Counted from the first letter of the stretch, positions 1 through 6,749 are shown. The stretch is DNA of 6,749 nucleotides from an uncultured Desulfovibrio sp. (GCA_945871415.1 CAMBWG010000126.1:1-6749), one strand, 5' to 3'. A program made the numbers and translations. The notes: generated by a model from the letters alone, not told the origin.

Positions 1-1200
1 CAGCAGCATGAAGCCGCCGCTCATGCTCACGATGATTGCCGCGGTGATGAAGACGCCCCGGTAGTCCAGTCCCAGCTGAATGACGGCGCCGCCCACCAGC
101 GGGCCGAGCATGCCGCTGGCGTCAAAGGTAAGCATCATCACGTTGGAATTGATGGAACGGGTTGCATCCGTGGAGCGATCATAGATGGTCGATGCCAGCA
201 GCGGATAGAGTATGCCGAGACAGACGCCGTACAGGGCGCACAGGGGGATAAAGGTCCATGACGGCAGCCAGGCCATGCCCGCCATGCTGACGGCCAGCCC
301 CAGCGCGCACAGCGGCACCACCCGATAGCGCGGCAGCGTATCAAACATGTGGGAGCCGAACAGACGGATCAGAATCATGGTGACGGTATAGGTCATGAAG
401 AAGTGCTGTGCCTGTGCGCCGGTCAGCGTGCACAACCCCTTCATGAACAGGATGGCAAGCCAGGTCATGATGCTGAAGGTCATGCAGGCAAGATAGATGC
501 AGGCCAGCCCCGAGTGGGTTACGGCATGCAGCACGGCCTTGCCGCTCATGCTTCCCGCTCCCGCAGCGGGCAGTTCCGGGATGCGCAGGCGCGGAGCCAG
601 CGGGATGAGCATGCAGAGCGCCGGAATGCCGAGCAGTGACGTCCAGGCAAAGAGATAGGGCTCGCCGCCCACCAGCGGCAGCAGATGTTCGCCCATGGCG
701 GGAATGATGGAGTAGGGCAGCAGCAGCGTCAGGGAGAAGAGCGCAAAGCCGCGGGCGCTCTGTCCCTTGGGAATGCAGGAAACCAGCACAGCCGTGACGC
801 AGGTGGAGTAGACGGCAAGGGCCACGCCCTGCAATGCGCGCATACCTGCCACGATACCGACAAAATGAGGTCCTCCTGCAATGAAGGGATAGGCCAGCAT
901 GATGCAGCTGGAAAGGATGATGGCGCAACCCAGCGGCGCAAGTTTGCTGCGTCTGAGCAGGGTAAAGCTGGCCAGCGGACGGCACAGCAGGACCATGACG
1001 AACATGCAGGACAGCAGGATGCCGCGCCAGCCGGCGGCAACGCCGACGCCTTCCAGCCATTGTTCAAAGCAGTAGTAGACGGCTATATAGCTGTTGTTGC
1101 ACAGGGACATGCAGAACAGCAGGATGAAATCCCGGCTGAAAATGGATTGCGATTCTCCTCCGGGCATGGGATGTCGTCCCGACGGGCCGAAAATGGGCAT
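1..1200 (-). CDS. MFS transporter, C-terminus cut by window edge
   Basis: This is an inner-membrane MFS permease, probably a drug/sugar-efflux-like exporter. The substrate cannot be read from the sequence. The minus-strand frame is open from ATG at 1200 to the window edge, giving 400 residues without a stop. MFS proteins usually have about 400-420 residues, so little is missing. The translation is a run of hydrophobic helices: residues about 25-43 (FILLFCMSLCNNSYIAVYY), 60-80, 88-108, 112-140, 152-172, 182-202, 232-256, 266-283, 295-311, 315-338, 353-377 and 383-400. A degenerate motif A follows helix 2 (RPLASFTLLRRSK, 74-86), with its second-half counterpart IRLFGSHMFD at 278-287. The late segment YGVCLGILYPLL and GMLGPLVGGA (363-372) are typical of MFS C-domains. 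The start at 1200 is preferred because AAGGTGG lies about 5 bases upstream. An in-frame ATG at 1230 has no ribosome site, and a stop lies in frame near 1273. The family is clear and the substrate unknown. Confidence 0.85.
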   Translation of the reverse strand, partial: MPIFGPSGRHPMPGGESQSIFSRDFILLFCMSLCNNSYIAVYYCFEQWLEGVGVAAGWRGILLSCMFVMVLLCRPLASFTLLRRSKLAPLGCAIILSSCIMLAYPFIAGGPHFVGIVAGMRALQGVALAVYSTCVTAVLVSCIPKGQSARGFALFSLTLLLPYSIIPAMGEHLLPLVGGEPYLFAWTSLLGIPALCMLIPLAPRLRIPELPAAGAGSMSGKAVLHAVTHSGLACIYLACMTFSIMTWLAILFMKGLCTLTGAQAQHFFMTYTVTMILIRLFGSHMFDTLPRYRVVPLCALGLAVSMAGMAWLPSWTFIPLCALYGVCLGILYPLLASTIYDRSTDATRSINSNVMMLTFDASGMLGPLVGGAVIQLGLDYRGVFITAAIIVSMSGGFMLL

Positions 1201-1274
1201 ATACGCCACCTTATTGTTTTGCGGCGGCATGCCGGCCGCAACGGCGCGTGCATGGAGCGCTGACGTACAAGGTT

Positions 1275-1303
1275 ACACTATTTTTGAAACGGCGGAGCGT
1301 CAA
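1275..1303 (-). promoter_or_regulatory. Candidate sigma70-type promoter of the MFS gene
   Basis: On the minus strand TTGACG (1303-1298, five of six consensus bases) is separated by 17 bases from TAGTGT (1280-1275, three of six). Transcription would start near 1268, giving a leader of about 70 bases before the ATG at 1200. The -35 and the spacing are good and the -10 is weak. It is the best promoter-like pair in the divergent intergenic region for this gene, but it is only a sequence match. Confidence 0.4.
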
Positions 1304-1345
1304 GCCTTCCTTTGCGGGGCGTCTTGTGAGAATATGTATCGGGAG

Positions 1346-1394
1346 AGGAAACTTTTTCCCTCGCGAAACGTTTTCCCCGGACAGCGTTTTCCGG
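1346..1394. repeat. Three tandem degenerate GAAAC/TTTTCC motifs
   Basis: The segment reads GGAAACTTTTTCCC, then GCGAAACGTTTTCCCC, then GGACAGCGTTTTCCGG. The TTTTCC cores begin at 1354, 1371 and 1387, a spacing of 17 and 16 bases. Each unit is roughly self-complementary (GGAAA...TTTCC; AAACGTTT is a perfect 8-base palindrome). The array sits between the divergent MFS gene and the exported Ada-like gene, so operator sites for a dimeric regulator are a reasonable inference. A further core, ACGTTTTCCCCGG, lies downstream of the small gene at 1811-1823. No regulator can be assigned. Confidence 0.35.
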
Positions 1395-1494
1395 TCGTAC
1401 AGAGCGGCCTGTCGTCCCGGTACGGAGGATGTTTCCTGTCTGAACGGATCTTTCTCAAGTTTGTCCCCTGTCCCCTTAACTCTGGAGAACATCT

Positions 1495-1794
1495 ATGAAA
1501 CGGCTTCTTTCGTCTCTCGTGCTTTGCGGTCTGCTGCTGACCCCGTGCGCCGCAACGGATATCTTCGCGGCGCCTGCGCAGGGCAATGCGCCTGCCGTGC
1601 AGCAGAAAGCCTCGCCTGCCGGGGCTCCCGCCGTGCAGCAGAAGGGCAGCGGCTTCCGCGGCAATCCCGCAAGCAAAGTCTATCACAACTCCGGCTGCCG
1701 CTATTTCAACAGCAAGGGCGCCAGCAAGACGTTTGCGACGCAGCAGGAGGCCGTCAAGGCCGGATATCGTCCCTGCAAGGTGTGCAACGGCTAG
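1495..1794 (+). CDS. Small exported protein with Ada-like Zn-binding domain
   Basis: This is a 99-residue protein with an N-terminal signal (MKR, then hydrophobic residues 4-17, with a likely cleavage around 20-26 near CAATDIFAA). An Ala/Pro/Gln linker containing PAVQQK twice (33-38 and 45-50) follows, then a compact domain at about 58-99. The domain shows the pattern SKVYHNSGCRYF and GYRPCKVC, matching the Ada metal-binding family (Ada N-terminal zinc domain and related nuclease-tail domains). The likely zinc ligands are H64, C68, C94 and C97, with His in place of the first Ada Cys. Acting outside the cytoplasm makes DNA methyl repair unlikely. Metal or nucleic-acid binding in the periplasm is possible but unproven. 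Start choice: GGAGA lies 6 bases upstream of the ATG. LTPC at 15-18 resembles a lipobox, but Pro before Cys argues against a lipoprotein. It appears monocistronic. Real gene and domain are likely; the function is unknown. Confidence 0.8.
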   Translation: MKRLLSSLVLCGLLLTPCAATDIFAAPAQGNAPAVQQKASPAGAPAVQQKGSGFRGNPASKVYHNSGCRYFNSKGASKTFATQQEAVKAGYRPCKVCNG

Positions 1795-1817
1795 AAGATG
1801 ACGCCGCGGGACGTTTT

Positions 1818-1857
1818 CCCCGGGGAGAGGAAGTCCCGGGGCCGGTCGCGAAACCGG
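1818..1857 (+). other. Two adjacent GC-rich hairpins after the small gene
   Basis: CCCCGGG (1818-1824) pairs with CCCGGGG (1835-1841) around a 10-base loop. CCGGT (1842-1846) pairs with ACCGG (1853-1857) around a 6-base loop. They start 24 bases after the stop codon and could protect the 3' end of the mRNA or aid termination. No T-run follows, so they are not called an intrinsic terminator. Confidence 0.3.
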
Positions 1858-1933
1858 GCCGTATCTCCGGGAATGACGTTTCTGTCTCGCTTTCCCCTGT
1901 GTCTTTCTGCCGGTGCGCTGTAGAGCCTTTTCA

Positions 1934-1958
1934 GGTTGAAATGCTTTGCGTTTCAACC
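1934..1958. repeat. Hairpin of repeat module 1, copy A
   Basis: GGTTGAAATGC (1934-1944) faces GCGTTTCAACC (1948-1958) across a TTT loop. All 11 positions pair if one T-G wobble is allowed. Compared with the copy at 4275-4299, the second base pair is G-C here and T-A there, so both arms changed together. Confidence 0.75.
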
Positions 1959-1976
1959 CATAGGGTCTGTCGTTTC

Positions 1977-2000
1977 GCGGAAAAAACGCGTTTTTTCCGC
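1977..2000. repeat. Perfect 24-base palindrome
   Basis: GCGGAAAAAACG (1977-1988) is followed directly by its exact reverse complement CGTTTTTTCCGC (1989-2000), with no loop. The second copy at 4115-4137 has lost one A. It could be extruded as a hairpin or bound by a dimeric protein. It forms the left edge of repeat module 2. Confidence 0.85.
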
Positions 2001-2156
2001 TCACTTCGGGCCGGGCGGCGCTGTGCCGCCGCCTCGCGTTCCGCCTTTTTCAAAGGTGAAACGCTTTATCCGGGAGGGTGAAGCGCGCTGGAAAGAGCGG
2101 GGCTTTCTTATGGACAGCCCCTCAGGACCTCCCCGTCTGTTTTGCGGCCGGAAGTC

Positions 2157-2186
2157 TTGACGGGGTGCTCTTTATGCGCGTATAAC
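2157..2186 (+). promoter_or_regulatory. Sigma70-type promoter for the small RNA candidate
   Basis: TTGACG (2157-2162) and TATAAC (2181-2186) each match consensus in five of six positions and are 18 bases apart. The predicted transcription start falls in GAGAAAAGG, at about 2191-2194. No protein gene with a ribosome site follows. A structured segment with a T9 end follows instead, so the promoter most simply drives a short non-coding transcript. Confidence 0.6.
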
Positions 2187-2191
2187 GAGAA

Positions 2192-2296
2192 AAGGAACGG
2201 CGGAAAGTCGTTCTTAGAGCGCCTGCTGGTTACCGGGAGCTTGAATGGTTCTGGAATGCCATTCTTTTTCCTTGTAAGCAGCAGGCATTTTTTTTT
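2192..2296 (+). ncRNA. Candidate small RNA, about 105 nt
   Basis: The segment runs from the predicted start of a good promoter to a T9 tract. It folds by eye into two parts. Hairpin 1 pairs GAACG (2195-2199) with CGTTC (2209-2213), leaving GCGGAAAGT in the loop. The second part is a long terminal stem, GCCTGCTG (2221-2228) with CAGCAGGC (2279-2286), extended by TTAC/GTAA after one mismatch. It encloses an inner hairpin GAATGG (2243-2248) with CCATTC (2259-2264) whose loop contains CTGGAATG. GGA trinucleotides lie in both loops, as in CsrA-binding RNAs. The unpaired pyrimidine tract CTTTTTCCTT (2264-2273) could instead pair with Shine-Dalgarno sequences. It does not match tmRNA, SRP RNA, 6S RNA or RNase P features that I know. 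Promoter and terminator together make a transcript plausible; its role is unknown. Confidence 0.5.
2221..2296 (+). terminator. Terminator-like stem with T9 tract ending the small RNA
   Basis: A perfect 8-base stem (2221-2228 with 2279-2286) is followed, after one A, by nine T residues (2288-2296). The loop is unusually long at 50 bases but is itself folded (TTAC/GTAA extension and an inner hairpin), which brings the arms together. The T-tract on the plus strand fixes the direction. Confidence 0.55.
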
Positions 2297-2639
2297 CTGG
2301 TACAGTATCCTGTCCTCCATCAACAGATCCATTTGCGACCGTGCGGCGTTGCGCTTCCGGTCGTAAAAAAGTTCGGCACGAGCCCTTGCGCGTCCCCTGC
2401 CCTCCGGGCGTCGCTGGTAATGGTGTCCTCTGTGGGCCCTGTCATGCCGAAACGAGGAGGAGCGACTCGTCGGGGGTCGCTCCCGCTCTTGTCCTTCTTT
2501 CCTCCAGATCTTCTGCCTGAAACGGATATCCAGACGGCCTGTCTGCTGCTGCCGGTCCTGCCCCATGACGAGACATGGCGGCAGCGGGAGGCAAGGTACG
2601 GGTATTTTCGTCGCGTAGCGGCGGATATATCCTTCTTTC
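2297..2639. other. Intergenic stretch without a credible gene
   Basis: No frame here has both a ribosome site and protein-like composition. Two inverted repeats are visible. TTTGCGACCG (2332-2341) pairs with CGGTCGTAAA (2358-2367, one wobble), but A-runs and T-runs are on the wrong sides for a terminator. GGAGCGAC (2459-2466) pairs perfectly with GTCGCTCC (2476-2483) around a 9-base loop and is followed by a pyrimidine-rich but T-poor segment. The latter could be a weak plus-strand terminator. Otherwise I see nothing assignable. Confidence 0.5.
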
Positions 2640-2673
2640 TTGACGTTGTGCGTTGATGCCTATAGCGTATAAC
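2640..2673 (+). promoter_or_regulatory. Promoter-like region upstream of the glycosyltransferase
   Basis: TTGACG (2640-2645) precedes TATAGC (2661-2666, spacing 15) and TATAAC (2668-2673, spacing 22). Alternatively, TTGTGC (2646-2651) is 16 bases from TATAAC. The flanking words TCTTGACG and GCGTATAACG both recur in the promoter at 2157-2186, in the same order but with 4 fewer bases between them. The element lies 162 bases before the glycosyltransferase start and is the most promoter-like site found there. The spacing is not ideal. Confidence 0.35.
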
Positions 2674-2681
2674 GTAGGGGT

Positions 2682-2739
2682 CCTGCTGTGAGCCGTAGAG
2701 CGTCCGGCGTCTGTAAAGGACTGCTTTCGCCGGAGCAGG
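2682..2739 (+). other. Structured leader candidate before the glycosyltransferase
   Basis: CCTGCT (2682-2687) pairs with AGCAGG (2734-2739). Inside it CCGGCG (2704-2709) pairs with CGCCGG (2728-2733), the two 3' arms being contiguous so that the helices could stack. It lies just after a promoter-like site and about 95 bases before the glycosyltransferase start, so it would be in that mRNA's leader. The outer stem has the same core (CCTGCT/AGCAGG) as the terminal stem of the small RNA at 2221-2286. No known riboswitch class is recognised. Confidence 0.3.
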
Positions 2740-2834
2740 GATAAGCGCGTTGTTTCCGCGATACGGATCACGCCGCCATTGGAACCGGCATAGCCCATGA
2801 CGGCGGCGTGACGACGCCCTGCGGAGAATCTGTC

Positions 2835-4037
2835 ATGCGAATATTGTTCATCAGCCATACCATGCCCGGCGTTTTTGGCCCGCTGGCAGAATACTTTGCC
2901 GCGCAGCCCGGCAACGATGTTGTTTTTGCGGCGGAGTACAGCCGTCGGGCGCTGGAGCTGCCCGGCGTGCGCCGTCTGCGGGTGCGCAAGACGCGGGAAA
3001 GACGCGCGGCCCCGGCTTCGGGCGGGCGGCGGGAAGATGCCGCCCGGGAGTTGCAACGGGCCTTTCTGCGCGGCGATGCCATGCATGAAAGCCTGCTGCG
3101 TCTGCGCGATGACGGTTTTGATCCCGATATCATCGTGACTTCGTCCGGTATGGGGGTCAGCATGCTGACGCGGGAGGTCTTTCCCAATAATTTTCTTGCA
3201 GCCTATCTGGACTGGGTGGCCGTGCCGCGCGATCTCTGCGCCGGCGGGACCCCCTACCAGCGGGCGGTGCAGCTGCTGACCCAGTCCAAGCTGGTGGTGG
3301 ACGCAGACTATCTTTTTACGCTGTCTCAGGGGCAGCGACAGCAGTATCCGCCTTTTATTGCCGATCATATCGACATCCTGCCCCCCTGTGTGGATACGCT
3401 TTTTTTCAGTCCGGCTGCCGCGCGTCCTTTCGAGCATGAAGGGCAGGTCTACAGCAGGGCGGGGGAGGTGCTTGTCTTCAGCGTGCGGTCGGCGGACTTT
3501 CCCAGAAACGCACCCCTATGGGCGGCCATGTACATGCTGCTGATGCAGCGTCCGCAGGCGCATATTTTTTTGTTGTGCGGCGGCCGTAATGTCTGGTCCG
3601 CGCTGCTGCCGGGCTGGGAAGCCCTGCCGGAATGCAGCCGTTCGCGCATACATCTCCTTGATTTTATTGATGACGACTCCTACAGAGATTTATTGTGTGC
3701 GGCGTCTCTCTTTGCCATGCTGGAGCCGCCTTCTCCCTTTTTTTCCTGTATGCTCGAAGCCATGAGCTGCGGCGCGGCGCTGGTGCTGCCGGCGAGCGGC
3801 ATTCTGCGGGAAGTGCTGACGCATGAGGACTGCGTCTGCCTGTGCGAGGGCAGCAGTCTGGAAGATATGACGGCGGCGGTTCTGGGGCTGCTGGAGCAGC
3901 CTGCGCGGCTGCACACCATGCAGCGGGAAGGGCGCGCATTGATGGAGAAGAACTACTGCCGGCAGCAGCATCTGCCCGTACAGGCCGGGTTGCTTCTGAA
4001 TGCCTGGCGACGCTGGTGTGCCCGTAAAAATGGCTGA
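2835..4037 (+). CDS. GT4-type glycosyltransferase, 400 aa
   Basis: This is a retaining glycosyltransferase with a GT-B fold, expected to transfer a sugar from an activated donor in the cytoplasm, probably for surface polysaccharide or protein glycosylation. Donor and acceptor cannot be told. The N-terminal half (1 to about 190) opens with MRILFISHTMPGVFGPLAEY and contains FDPDIIVTSSGMGVSML (95-111), matching the Glyco_trans_4_3 family. IDILPPCVDTLFFSP (179-193) leads into a Glycos_transf_1 domain. Its signature is SPFFSCMLEAMSCGAALVLP (300-319), where E308 is the conserved second Glu of the E-x7-E motif and the first Glu is replaced by Ser300, followed by GILREVL (322-328). I chose ATG 2835 because GGAG (2823-2826) lies 8 bases upstream. 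An in-frame GTG at 2808 has no such site. It is a single gene with its own terminator, and no other polysaccharide genes lie beside it. Three T7 runs occur in the coding strand. Confidence 0.85.
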   Translation: MRILFISHTMPGVFGPLAEYFAAQPGNDVVFAAEYSRRALELPGVRRLRVRKTRERRAAPASGGRREDAARELQRAFLRGDAMHESLLRLRDDGFDPDIIVTSSGMGVSMLTREVFPNNFLAAYLDWVAVPRDLCAGGTPYQRAVQLLTQSKLVVDADYLFTLSQGQRQQYPPFIADHIDILPPCVDTLFFSPAAARPFEHEGQVYSRAGEVLVFSVRSADFPRNAPLWAAMYMLLMQRPQAHIFLLCGGRNVWSALLPGWEALPECSRSRIHLLDFIDDDSYRDLLCAASLFAMLEPPSPFFSCMLEAMSCGAALVLPASGILREVLTHEDCVCLCEGSSLEDMTAAVLGLLEQPARLHTMQREGRALMEKNYCRQQHLPVQAGLLLNAWRRWCARKNG

Positions 4038-4048
4038 CGTTTTCGATT

Positions 4049-4084
4049 GCGGGGGAGTCCTTTGCGGAACTCCCCCGCTTTTTT
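4049..4084 (+). terminator. Strong intrinsic terminator of the glycosyltransferase gene
   Basis: GCGGGGGAGT (4049-4058) pairs perfectly over 10 bases with ACTCCCCCGC (4069-4078), loop of 10 bases, followed at once by TTTTTTC (4079-4085). It begins 12 bases after the stop codon. This is a textbook Rho-independent terminator on the plus strand. Confidence 0.92.
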
Positions 4085-4089
4085 CGTCT

Positions 4090-4309
4090 GGAGCGTTTTA
4101 CGGCCTGTTGTTTTGCGGAAAAACGCGTTTTTTCCGCTCACTTTGGACCGGGCGGCGCTGTGCCGCCGCCTCGCATTTCACCTTTTTCAAAGTTGAAACG
4201 CCCTGAAAAAGCGCGTTGGGGGAAGGGTGGGGGCCTTGTCCCCAAACAACTTACCAAAACGAACAGGCCTTATGGTTTGAAATGCGAAGCATTTCAAACT
4301 GAAGATGCT

Positions 4310-4313
<4 letters not shown>
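4090..4313 (+). repeat. Intergenic structured repeat, copy B, MITE-like
   Basis: Left to right: a shortened module 1 remnant (4090-4114, lacking the hairpin), module 2 (4115-4201, matching 1977-2064), a G-rich linker (4202-4250), and a full module 1 in inverted orientation (about 4251-4313). The ends form a short inverted repeat: GGCCTGTTGTTTTG (4102-4115) against CAAAACGAACAGGCC (4255-4269), one base indel. The interior has no gene. The right part reaches the last codons of clpA, where the clpA stop triplet (4310-4312, TAG on the minus strand) lies in sequence matching TAGAGC of copy A. This is a non-autonomous mobile or REP-like element by structure; no transposase is seen here. Confidence 0.7.
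4275..4299. repeat. Perfect 11-base-arm hairpin after clpA
   Basis: GTTTGAAATGC (4275-4285) and GCATTTCAAAC (4289-4299) are exact reverse complements around a 3-base loop (GAA on plus, TTC on minus). It begins 10 bases past the clpA stop codon, so it would form at the 3' end of the clpA mRNA. No T-run follows on the minus strand, so it may stabilise the transcript end or help Rho-dependent termination. It is the module 1 hairpin of the repeat. Confidence 0.85.
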
Positions 4314-6538
<2,225 letters not shown>

Positions 6539-6544
<6 letters not shown>

Positions 6545-6557
6545 GACTGCTTTCCTT
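6539..6557 (-). promoter_or_regulatory. Ribosome site and stop/start overlap of regulator and clpA
   Basis: On the minus strand AAGGA (6557-6553) lies 8 bases before ATG at 6544. The upstream gene's TGA is 6543-6541, inside the doublet ATGATG. Both possible clpA starts (6544 and 6541) overlap the stop, so translational coupling is expected either way. The Shine-Dalgarno site lies within the last codons of the regulator. The spacing favours the first ATG. Confidence 0.7.
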
Positions 6558-6749
6558 CTCGTGTCTTGTCGTTTTCTCCGTGCAGCTTGCGGAAAATGGT
6601 GCTTCGGTTGACCTGAAACATTTCCGCAACCTTACGGATGGAGCCGTGCACTTCGATGGCGCGGCGCAGAAATTCGCGTTCCATATCCGCCATGATGTTC
6701 TTGAGGGGACGGGCGCGCATGAGCACGGCGTCGAGCGGCTCGCCCTGCT
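6541..6749 (-). CDS. C-terminus of sigma54-dependent transcriptional activator
   Basis: Only the last 68 residues plus a partial codon are in the window; the rest lies beyond the right edge. The segment LKNIMADMEREFLRRAIE then HGSIRKVAEMFQVNRSTIFR matches the Fis/TyrR-type DNA-binding domain at the end of sigma54 enhancer-binding proteins (an E-R-x-x-L/F-hydrophobic helix, then G-S-x-R-K-x-A-E-x-F-x-V-x-R-S-T as the helix-turn-helix). The protein would bind enhancer sites and contact RNA polymerase carrying sigma54 through an AAA+ domain not seen here. A short charged tail (GENDKTREGKQS) ends at TGA 6543-6541, inside the clpA start. Co-transcription with clpA suggests the two act together or that clpA lies in its regulon. 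The signal sensed is unknown. A stand-alone Fis-like protein is a less likely alternative, since the frame stays open to the window edge. Confidence 0.8.

Larger units (their letters stand above)
1918..2064 (+). repeat. Intergenic structured repeat, copy A
   Basis: Two modules lie in tandem. Module 1 (about 1918-1976) holds a hairpin with 11-base arms at 1934-1944 and 1948-1958. Module 2 (1977-2064) holds a perfect 24-base palindrome, a GGCGGC/GCCGCC hairpin (2014-2019 and 2025-2030, loop GCTGT) and an end reading TTTTTCAAAGGTGAAACGC. Module 2 matches 4115-4201 with, by eye, six substitutions and a one-base gap. Module 1 matches the reverse complement of about 4255-4313. It contains no open frame of its own that looks like a gene. 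This is a dispersed intergenic element of REP or MITE type by structure; its family is not recognised. Confidence 0.75.

Noticed and set aside
341..1060. 239-codon minus-strand frame overlapping the MFS gene
   Set aside because: It is another frame of the same strand. The frame ending at position 1 gives a continuous membrane protein with MFS motifs, whereas this one is rich in His, Arg and Cys without helices.
685..1263. 192-codon plus-strand frame opposite the MFS gene
   Set aside because: Its sequence is hydrophilic, Gly/Gln/His-rich mirror sequence of a membrane protein, with no domain.
1312..1338. Plus-strand promoter TTGCGG/TATGTA for the exported zinc-site gene
   Set aside because: The spacing is only 15 bases and both boxes match poorly; not strong enough to list.
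1808..1841. Intrinsic terminator after the small exported gene
   Set aside because: The hairpin is good but there is no T-run after it, so only the hairpin is reported.
2192..2296. Small RNA as SRP RNA (4.5S) or tmRNA
   Set aside because: The SRP apical loop motif with GGAAGCAGC-type sequence and the tmRNA tag/acceptor features are missing.
2332..2367. Inverted repeat TTTGCGACCG/CGGTCGTAAA as a terminator
   Set aside because: The A-run follows on the plus strand and T-runs precede on the minus strand, so neither direction has a U-tract after the stem.
2108..2566. 152-codon minus-strand frame in the 1-kb gap
   Set aside because: It is strongly basic with no recognisable domain, has no Shine-Dalgarno site before the ATG at 2566, and runs through the promoter, hairpins and T-tract assigned to the small RNA.
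2333..2656. 107-codon plus-strand frame starting at TTG
   Set aside because: A rare start codon, no ribosome site and no family resemblance; it spans two inverted repeats.
2442..3437. 331-codon open frame on the minus strand opposite the glycosyltransferase
   Set aside because: It is antisense to a gene with clear GT4 motifs, its composition is His/Arg/Gln-rich and unlike a folded family, and no ribosome site supports it. Long antisense frames are common in GC-rich genes.

Overview
The window is GC-rich bacterial DNA. It has short Shine-Dalgarno sites (AAGGTGG, GGAGA, GGAG, AAGGA), sigma70-like promoters, a sigma54-type activator and a ClpA-type unfoldase, so a Gram-negative bacterium is likely. 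The overall style recalls Desulfovibrionaceae (Desulfobacterota). That is an impression, because no marker gene in the window fixes the taxonomy.

Layout from left to right. Positions 1-1200 (minus) hold a major facilitator superfamily (MFS) transporter whose C-terminus runs off the left edge. Positions 1201-1494 are a divergent intergenic region with a minus-strand promoter and three tandem GAAAC/TTTTCC motifs. Positions 1495-1794 (plus) encode a 99-aa exported protein with an Ada-like zinc-binding fold. Positions 1795-2834 are about 1 kb with no credible protein gene. This stretch carries copy A of a structured intergenic repeat, a candidate small RNA with its own promoter and a U-tract terminator (about 2192-2296), and further inverted repeats. 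Positions 2835-4037 (plus) encode a 400-aa GT4-like glycosyltransferase, followed by a strong intrinsic terminator. Positions 4090-4313 hold copy B of the repeat, here bounded by short inverted repeats like a MITE. Positions 4310-6544 (minus) encode a 744-aa ClpA, and 6541-6749 (minus) the C-terminal Fis/TyrR-type helix-turn-helix of a sigma54-dependent activator whose stop codon overlaps the clpA start.

Functionally, the regulator and clpA form one translationally coupled unit, probably regulated proteolysis with ClpP. The glycosyltransferase, the secreted zinc-site protein and the transporter look like independent single genes. The least explained parts are the intergenic ones: the small RNA candidate, the two related repeat copies with a covarying hairpin, and a promoter-like word pair that occurs twice in the 1-kb gap. 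No tRNA, rRNA, CRISPR array, insertion sequence or complete transposase gene was seen.
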